From positions 1 to 49,426 of the forward strand of contig JAFZVQ010000023.1 in the NCBI GenBank assembly GCA_017617715.1: 49,426 nt of DNA, in the 5' to 3' direction. Below are positions 43,355 through 49,426 of the stretch, piece by piece. This DNA comes from Bacteroidales bacterium (lineage in GTDB: Bacteria > Bacteroidota > Bacteroidia > Bacteroidales > UBA932). The notes under the pieces were generated by a model. It was not told where the DNA came from, ran no database searches, and saw only the letters and a program-made list of their open reading frames with translations. Numbering within the stretch: the first letter of the stretch is position 1; each line of letters opens with the position of its first letter. The translations under genes and the position numbers were made by a program.

Positions 43355-44566
43355 CTATTTCAAGCGATTGCGGTATTCAGCAGTAGCGGTAAAAAAAACG
43401 TCGCCGCTGGAATTGACGGCGGTTTCGACGGAATCCTGAACGACTCCTATGATGAAGCCGATGGCCACGGCCTGCATGGCAACGTCGTTGCCTATGCCGA
43501 AGAAGGAGCAGGCCATGGGGATCAGCAGCAGCGATCCGCCGGCCACGCCCGATGCCCCGCAGGCGCCGAGCGTCGCTATCACGCTGAGAAAGAGCGCCGA
43601 AGCAAAGCTTACCTCGATCCCCAGGGTGTGGGCGACAGCCAGCGTCATCACGGTGATGGTCACTGCGGCGCCGTTCATGTTCACCGTGGCGCCCAGCGGA
43701 ATGCTGACGGAGTAGAAATCCTCCTCGATCCCAAGCTTCTCGCAGAGGGCCATGTTGATGGGAATGTTGGCGGCTGAAGAGCGCGTGAAGAACGCGTTGA
43801 GGCCGCTTTCCTTAAGGCAGGTGAAGAGCAGCGGATAAGGATTGCGCCGCATCGCGATGAAAGAAATCAATGGATTGAACACCAGCACGCTGGTGAGCAT
43901 GCAGCCGACCAGCAGCAGAAGCAGTTTGCCATAGACCGTGAATATCTCCAGCCCGCTCTCGGACACTGCCGAAAACACGAGACCGAGTATGCCGAAAGGC
44001 GCGAACTGAATAATCCACTTAACAGCAAGCGTGATAACTTCCGAAATCTCCGACACCACTTTGATAGCGGCGGCGCTTTTGGTGATCTTGAGCGCAAGAC
44101 CGATGATAATGGCCCAGAAAAGTATGCCTATGTAGTTGGCCTCCGCTACCGCCTGCAGCGGGTTCATCACCATCTTGGTGAGCAGGTTCCTGAACACGTC
44201 CGCCAGGCCACCGGGCGCTGCCTCGCTTGCGGCGTCTTCAAGAGTGAGGGTGACTGGGAACAGGAAACTGCCTGCCACAGCCACCGCCGCAGCCACAAGG
44301 GTGGCCGAAAGATACAAGAGTATTACCGTGCGGAAGCGCGGGCCCAGGCCGCCCTGGGCCTTGGCAATCGACGATGCCACGAGGAATGCCACCAGCAGGG
44401 GCGCAATGGCTTTCAGTGCGCTCACGAAGATATGTCCGAGTATGCCTATGCCGGTCCAGCCGGGCACGGCGAGGCCCAGGACGGCGCCTATGACAAGTCC
44501 GATGAGGATACGCAGAACAAGGCTCGTATCCGTCCATTTTTTAAGTATCGAAGACAATTTTCCCAT
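43355..44566 (-). CDS. sstT: Na+/serine-threonine symporter SstT-like (DAACS family)
   Basis: 403 residues. The DAACS transport core is visible: FTRSSAANIPINMALCEKLG (hairpin 1 plus helix 7), IPLGATVNMNGAAVTITVMT, GVAGGSLLLIPMACSFFGI, and VVQDSVETAVNSSGDVFFT. This pattern fits SstT rather than the longer glutamate or dicarboxylate carriers. It imports serine and threonine with sodium. It is transcribed towards the sugar operon and away from the 44656 gene. Confidence 0.88.
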   Translation of the reverse strand: MGKLSSILKKWTDTSLVLRILIGLVIGAVLGLAVPGWTGIGILGHIFVSALKAIAPLLVAFLVASSIAKAQGGLGPRFRTVILLYLSATLVAAAVAVAGSFLFPVTLTLEDAASEAAPGGLADVFRNLLTKMVMNPLQAVAEANYIGILFWAIIIGLALKITKSAAAIKVVSEISEVITLAVKWIIQFAPFGILGLVFSAVSESGLEIFTVYGKLLLLLVGCMLTSVLVFNPLISFIAMRRNPYPLLFTCLKESGLNAFFTRSSAANIPINMALCEKLGIEEDFYSVSIPLGATVNMNGAAVTITVMTLAVAHTLGIEVSFASALFLSVIATLGACGASGVAGGSLLLIPMACSFFGIGNDVAMQAVAIGFIIGVVQDSVETAVNSSGDVFFTATAEYRNRLK

Positions 44567-44655
44567 ATTTCAGGGCTAAAGGTAAGCAAAAAGCTCCAAA
44601 TACCCGCACGGATTCTCCAAAAATGGTTATATTAGCGGAGTAAAACCCTTTAGCC

Positions 44656-45213
44656 ATGAAAGTTAAGTTTATGATAGTGTATCTGGTGGCCGGCGCCGCT
44701 TTCCTGGGAGTATCCCTGTGGGTGATATTGTCCGGAGGCAGGAGCGCTTCCGCCATACGCGCCAAATACAGGCTCGGCGGCATCATGCTCACCGCCCTCA
44801 CCATGCTCACCGCAGCCTCCTGCGGCGGCGTCCCGCCCCAGGTGACCTGCTACGAACCTGCCGTCACGTGCTACGATATGCCTGCAGAGACTGATATTCT
44901 GGAGGTGAAGGTAAAGGGCGCCGAAGGGATGAAGGCCAAGGCGGGCGATGTGCTGAAATGCAGCATCCAAAGGCACTCCCACGAGCAGTATATCCTGAAG
45001 ATCACGGCAAAGGACGAGGAGAAAACCCTCCTCCAGACCCAGGATATCAAGGGCGCCAAACCTGAAACGGATCCTTTCGAGTTTGAGGTGAAACTCGCGC
45101 CCGGCGACTTCAAGGGCGAAGCCACGGTGACCGTCTATTCCCACCACGAGGACGGTGAAGGCAAGGTGTGGGAAAGCGCCCTGTCCAATCAGCCTGTCAT
45201 CGTGATCTACTGA
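44656..45213 (+). CDS. Membrane protein with doubled VTCY motif, partner of the radical SAM gene
   Basis: 185 residues. Two hydrophobic segments (IVYLVAGAAFLGVSLWVIL, about 7-25, and LGGIMLTALTMLTAASC, 40-56), the second ending in a lipobox-like AASC. Just after it come VTCYEPAVTCYDMP (63-76), a doubled VTCY. The rest (80-185) is a charged beta-rich domain (EFEVKLAPGDFKGEATVTVY). The stop overlaps the start of the radical SAM gene (TGATG), so the two are translated together. Not a family I can name. The Cys/Tyr repeat exposed after a membrane segment is a plausible modification site; that is inference. Confidence 0.65.
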   Translation: MKVKFMIVYLVAGAAFLGVSLWVILSGGRSASAIRAKYRLGGIMLTALTMLTAASCGGVPPQVTCYEPAVTCYDMPAETDILEVKVKGAEGMKAKAGDVLKCSIQRHSHEQYILKITAKDEEKTLLQTQDIKGAKPETDPFEFEVKLAPGDFKGEATVTVYSHHEDGEGKVWESALSNQPVIVIY

Positions 45214-46226
45214 TGGCCGGACTCCGGATAGAGAACATAGTCTTTGAACTCACAGGGGCCTGCAACCAGTGTTGCAGGTTCTGTTATAACTATTGGCGGG
45301 ACGGCAGCACGCCTTTGCCCGCTCCGGACCCGCGTCTTGCCCGCAGGACACTGAAAAAACTCCTCTCGCAGGCCTCCGTGGGCACTTTTTCCTTCTCCGG
45401 CGGCGAGCCGCTTCTGCTGCGTAACGTGGCCGACCTGGCCCTGGCCGCCCGTTTAAAGGGATCCCGCGTGAACGTGCTGACCAACGGCACCCTGCTGACG
45501 CCTCCGACGCTGGAAAACTTCGTGAACATAGGCGTCGGCGCCATCCAGATCCCGATCCTCAGCTTCCGCCCGGAGGTGCATGAGCATCTGACGGGGCTTC
45601 CGGGCTCGTGGGCCAAGGCGACGGACGCTCTCAGGAGGGTGGCGGAAGTGATGCCGAAGGGCGCATTTGCCGTGCTGGTGATTTCGAAAGTGAACGCGCC
45701 GGACGTGTCCGGGACGCTGCAGCTTATCAGGGACCTGGGGGTGCGCAGCGTGATGGTGAACCGTTTCAACATCGGGGGAATGGGGCGCCGGCACAGCAGC
45801 GAGCTGGTCATGGATGCGGCCACGCTGAGGCGTGCGTTCGCAGATGTGGAGGCCTTCGGTGCGGAGCACACGGACATGCATTTCGTCAGCGGAGTCTGCA
45901 CGCCGGTATGCCTGCTGGATCCGGCTCCATATCCGCATATACAGTTCACCTGGTGCAGCACGGACTTCAGCAGAAGGCCGGTGGCCGTGAATTACACAGG
46001 CGACGTGCGCTTCTGTAACCATTCGCCGCACGTGATAGGAAACATTTACGACCGCCCGATAGGGGAGATACTGACGGACCGTGCGGCGCAGGAGCGTTAT
46101 TCGGCCGTGCCTGACAAGTGCAGGGATTGTTCTTTCCTGAGCCGGTGCAACGGGGGCTGCCGCGCCGCTTCCGAACAGGTGTACGGCAGTTTTTCAGAAG
46201 CCGATCCGGTGCTGGAGATGCTATGA
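45213..46226 (+). CDS. Radical SAM/SPASM-domain enzyme
   Basis: 337 residues from ATG 45213. Radical SAM core: the CX3CX2C cluster motif at Cys17, Cys21 and Cys24 (in GACNQCCRFCYNYW), SGGEPLL near 67 for SAM binding, and LTNGTLL. The C-terminal SPASM region has many Cys: TWCS, VRFCNHSP, CRDCSFLSRCNGGC. SPASM enzymes bind extra Fe-S clusters and usually modify peptides or proteins (thioether links, C-C crosslinks, formylglycine). The gene directly follows the membrane protein with the VTCY repeats and lies two genes before a serine-type sulfatase, either of which could be its substrate. Confidence 0.88.
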   Translation: MAGLRIENIVFELTGACNQCCRFCYNYWRDGSTPLPAPDPRLARRTLKKLLSQASVGTFSFSGGEPLLLRNVADLALAARLKGSRVNVLTNGTLLTPPTLENFVNIGVGAIQIPILSFRPEVHEHLTGLPGSWAKATDALRRVAEVMPKGAFAVLVISKVNAPDVSGTLQLIRDLGVRSVMVNRFNIGGMGRRHSSELVMDAATLRRAFADVEAFGAEHTDMHFVSGVCTPVCLLDPAPYPHIQFTWCSTDFSRRPVAVNYTGDVRFCNHSPHVIGNIYDRPIGEILTDRAAQERYSAVPDKCRDCSFLSRCNGGCRAASEQVYGSFSEADPVLEML

Positions 46227-46248
46227 AAGGGATTGAAAAGATTGAGAG

Positions 46249-46328
46249 TGCGGGCGGTGGGACTCGAACCCACACGCACAGGGCACAAGATCCTAAGTCT
46301 TGCTTGTCTACCATTTCAACACGCCCGC
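46249..46328 (-). tRNA. tRNA-Leu (anticodon UAG)
   Basis: On the minus strand: acceptor stem GCGGGCG (46328-46322) pairs with CGCCCGC (46256-46250), discriminator A at 46249. The anticodon loop is CTTAGGA, flanked by CAAGA/TCTTG, giving anticodon TAG, which reads CUA/CUN leucine codons. A long variable arm (type II tRNA) and a T arm with GTGGG-TTCGAGT-CCCAC are present. CCA is not encoded (CT follows). The gene sits antisense between two plus-strand genes. Confidence 0.93.
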
Positions 46329-46337
46329 ATGGGACTG

Positions 46338-46345
46338 CAAATATA
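46338..46345 (-). promoter_or_regulatory. -7 element for tRNA-Leu
   Basis: TATATTTG on the minus strand, an exact TAnnTTTG, ending nine bases before the 5' end of the tRNA. The spacing fits direct transcription with almost no leader. Confidence 0.6.
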
Positions 46346-46360
46346 CAAAAAAAACGATTG

Positions 46361-46843
46361 ATGGAGCAGGAAATACACTGGTTTGCCTTAAGAATCCGAT
46401 GGAACCGGCTCGGCCCTGTCCTTGATATGCTGGACCGTAAAGGCGTGGCGTACTATACCCAGAAAATCATTCCTTCCCTGCTTTTCGTCCATCTCGATCC
46501 GGTTGCACTGCAGAATATACGCGACGAAGAGCGCGACAACGGCTTCCGCCGCATATTCGTTTACACTGATCCCGTAAGCCATGATCCGGTGGTCGTGCCC
46601 GACCATGAGCTGGAAGTCTTCCGCATAGTCACATCCGCAGCCCAGACCGGCCTGGAGTTCCTCGGAGAGAATCCGTCCCTCTACCAGACCGGCGACAAGG
46701 TGCGCGTCACAGACGGCCCTTTCAAAGGCGCCGAGGGTTACATCAAGCGTATCAAGAAAGACCGCAGGCTGGTCGTGACCATCTCCGGTGTGGCGGCCGT
46801 GGCGACTTCCTACATCCCCCCCGAACTACTCGAAAAGATATGA
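46361..46843 (+). CDS. NusG/UpxY-like transcription antiterminator
   Basis: 160 residues from ATG 46361. NGN-like N-terminal domain (EIHWFALRIRWNRLGPVLDML, IPSLLFVHLDP) and a C-terminal KOW motif (GDKVRVTDGPFKGAEGYIKRI). Specialised NusG paralogues of this kind control long polysaccharide operons in Bacteroides (UpxY). Here it is directly followed by a sulfatase (ATGA overlap) and not by capsule genes in view. The longer frame beginning at 46118 runs across the tRNA and is rejected. Confidence 0.82.
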   Translation: MEQEIHWFALRIRWNRLGPVLDMLDRKGVAYYTQKIIPSLLFVHLDPVALQNIRDEERDNGFRRIFVYTDPVSHDPVVVPDHELEVFRIVTSAAQTGLEFLGENPSLYQTGDKVRVTDGPFKGAEGYIKRIKKDRRLVVTISGVAAVATSYIPPELLEKI

Positions 46844-48414
46844 AAATTAAAACCCTTGCCGGCCTTTCGGCCCTTGTGCCCCTTGCCGCCTGCACCCATA
46901 AACCCCAACAGCCCAACATAGTGTTCTTCCTTGTTGACGATTTCGGCTGGGTGGACAGCAGCGTGCAGTACGGGGATGAGCTTTATCCCAACAACCTGAG
47001 GTTCAACACCCCGAACATGCAGCGCCTGAGCGAACGCAGCACGGTGTTCGGCAACGCCTACGCCTGCGCTGTGTCCACCCCCACCCGCACCAGCATAATG
47101 ACGGGCATGAACGCCGCCCACACAGGCATAACCAACTGGACATCTGCAGTGCGCGACACCCCCTCGGACGCCACTGGAGGCGGTTTCTGGATGGCGGAAC
47201 ACAGCGGAAGCGGGGATGCGCAGGCCGGCGACGTGCTTTCCAGGCCCGACTGGAACATGAACGGCATAAGCCCGGTCCCGGGCGTGCCCCACACCCAGTA
47301 CGCCAACTCGCTTGTGCAGTACCTCAAAGATGCGGGATACTTCACCGTCCACGTGGGCAAGGCACATTGGGCTTCCGCCGGCACTCCGGGCGTCAACCCC
47401 TACAACCACGGATTCTGCGTGAACATCGCCGGCACCATGGCCGGAATGCCCCGCGACTACAGCGGACTGCAGAACTACGGCAACACCAAGGAGCGCTGGA
47501 ACGATTTCGCGGTGCAGAACCTCGTAGAGTACTACGGCACCGAGACCCACCTCACCGAAGCGCTCACGCAGGAAGCCCTGAAAGCCCTGGACTACCCGAT
47601 AAGGCATAAGCAACCGTTCTACTTGTATCTGGCCAGCTACGCCACCCACACCCCTATCCAGGCCGACGAGCGCTTTGCGCAGAAATACCGCGACGCCGGG
47701 ATGGACGAGGGACAGGCGGCATACGCGTCGCTAGTGGAGGGCGTGGATGTGAGCCTTGGCGAAGTGCTTGACTTCCTGGAAGAAAAGGGTATCGCAGATA
47801 ATACCATAGTCATCTTCATGACCGACAACGGGGGCAACTCCGAGAACAAGCAGAAGGGCGGCGTGCTGCACACCCAGAACTTGCCGCTCCGCGAAGGCAA
47901 GGGCTCCTGTTATGAGGGCGGCATACGCGTTCCCCTTATGATTTACGTGCCCGGCCGGACGAAAGCGGGGAAGTGCAACGTGCCCGTGATATGCGAAGAT
48001 ATGTTCCCTACGATACTTGACATGGCCGGCGTGAAGGATTACCAGACCGTTCAGGAGCTGGACGGGGAAAGCCTGCTGCCGCTGGTCACCGGGACGGGCT
48101 CCGGGCCCTCGCCGGAGCGCCCGCTGGTGTTCCATTACCCCCATAAGTGGAAACCCTACGACCTGGAGGATATTGATTTCCTGAGCGCTGTGCGTATCGG
48201 GGACTGGAAACTCGTGTACCGTATCGCCCAGGGCAAGACGGAACTGTATAATCTTAAGGAAGATATAGGAGAGACCCGCAATGTGGCGGAGGAGAATCCT
48301 GAAATCGCCGCATGGTTGGCAGACACGCTTTCCGCACGCCTGCGCCGCTGGAATTCGCCGATGCCGGTAGTAGTCGCCACCGGAAAGCCCGCGCCGATGC
48401 CGGACGAGTTGTAG
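46840..48414 (+). CDS. Serine-type sulfatase lipoprotein (S1 family)
   Basis: 524 residues. Lipoprotein signal with lipobox LAAC (Cys18). Sulfatase features: metal-binding NIVFFLVDDFGW (Asp33, Asp34), the activation motif S79-T-P-T-R83 (in CAVSTPTRTS), HVGKAHW, YLYLASYATHTPI, and MTDNGGNSE. The active-site residue is Ser, so formylglycine formation must come from an anaerobic-type radical SAM maturase. It removes sulfate esters from host or dietary glycans. The start overlaps the NusG-like stop. Confidence 0.9.
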   Translation: MKIKTLAGLSALVPLAACTHKPQQPNIVFFLVDDFGWVDSSVQYGDELYPNNLRFNTPNMQRLSERSTVFGNAYACAVSTPTRTSIMTGMNAAHTGITNWTSAVRDTPSDATGGGFWMAEHSGSGDAQAGDVLSRPDWNMNGISPVPGVPHTQYANSLVQYLKDAGYFTVHVGKAHWASAGTPGVNPYNHGFCVNIAGTMAGMPRDYSGLQNYGNTKERWNDFAVQNLVEYYGTETHLTEALTQEALKALDYPIRHKQPFYLYLASYATHTPIQADERFAQKYRDAGMDEGQAAYASLVEGVDVSLGEVLDFLEEKGIADNTIVIFMTDNGGNSENKQKGGVLHTQNLPLREGKGSCYEGGIRVPLMIYVPGRTKAGKCNVPVICEDMFPTILDMAGVKDYQTVQELDGESLLPLVTGTGSGPSPERPLVFHYPHKWKPYDLEDIDFLSAVRIGDWKLVYRIAQGKTELYNLKEDIGETRNVAEENPEIAAWLADTLSARLRRWNSPMPVVVATGKPAPMPDEL

Positions 48415-48452
48415 TTTTTTCGATTTTTCTCCCAATTATCGCCGAAATTGAC

Positions 48453-48460
48453 TAAATTTG
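48453..48460 (+). promoter_or_regulatory. -7 element for enolase
   Basis: TAAATTTG, an exact TAnnTTTG, 42 bases before ATG 48502. Confidence 0.55.
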
Positions 48461-48486
48461 CGCGGCAAAAAAGTAAAACCACTTAA

Positions 48487-49426
<940 letters not shown>

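Noticed and set aside
46118-46360. Longer N-terminus for the NusG-like gene
   Set aside because: It would read through the tRNA on the other strand and the tail of the radical SAM gene. ATG 46361 gives a complete NGN domain.

Overview
This window is chromosomal DNA from a member of the Bacteroidota, most likely an uncultured gut-type Bacteroidales with fairly high GC. The evidence is the gene families (DUF4290, DUF3822, FISUMP lipoprotein, FtsK followed by a LolA-like gene, a Bacteroidetes-style secreted RHS protein, UpxY/NusG-like factor) and the promoters. At least a dozen gene starts are preceded by TAnnTTTG, the Bacteroidetes -7 element, rather than an E. coli-type -10. Genus is not determinable by eye.

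Layout. 1-5083 (minus): a very long secreted RHS/YD-repeat protein running off the left edge, with a promoter about 270 bases upstream and a leader containing two hairpins. 5453-6500: a small HTH regulator gene, a non-coding stretch with inverted GTGTACA repeats, and a decayed copy of the same regulator. 6532-12269 (minus): a five-gene operon (DUF4290, ftsK, LolA-like, mnmA, lytic transglycosylase) in which every junction is a 4-base ATGA overlap. 12341-15583 (plus): a tightly coupled four-gene cassette of HPr-kinase-like protein, S26-type peptidase, PqqD-like protein and ABC exporter, which looks like a peptide modification/export system without a visible precursor. 15578-21082: ApbE, FISUMP lipoprotein, CYTH phosphatase, a RelA/SpoT homologue with an altered synthetase domain, and a ComEC-type membrane protein. 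21139-24206: ackA, ptb-like and mazG; mazG carries a large in-frame palindromic insertion. 24242-26686: a RAYT-type (REP-associated) transposase and a lipoprotein hydrolase bracketed by two related palindromes. 26719-28405 (minus): hypothetical membrane protein, DUF3822, rsmD. 28499-37010 (plus): DHH phosphoesterase, FKBP isomerase, MATE exporter, prfB, CDF metal exporter, class I fumarase, serB.

37084-43345 (plus) is a carbohydrate operon: MFS transporter, fucose/arabinose-isomerase-like enzyme, large phosphomannose-isomerase-like protein, ROK-type sugar kinase and a mutarotase-like protein. Two of these genes (MFS and kinase) carry in-frame copies of one short interspersed repeat. 43355-44566 (minus) is an SstT-type Na+/Ser-Thr symporter. 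44656-48414 holds a membrane protein with a doubled VTCY motif, a radical SAM/SPASM enzyme, tRNA-Leu(UAG) on the opposite strand, a NusG-like factor and a serine-type sulfatase. The window ends inside enolase.

The items most worth following up are the kinase/peptidase/PqqD/exporter cassette, the radical SAM enzyme with its CY-motif membrane partner, and the interspersed palindromes that have been absorbed into reading frames. Gene functions are assigned from motifs read by eye; no database search was possible.
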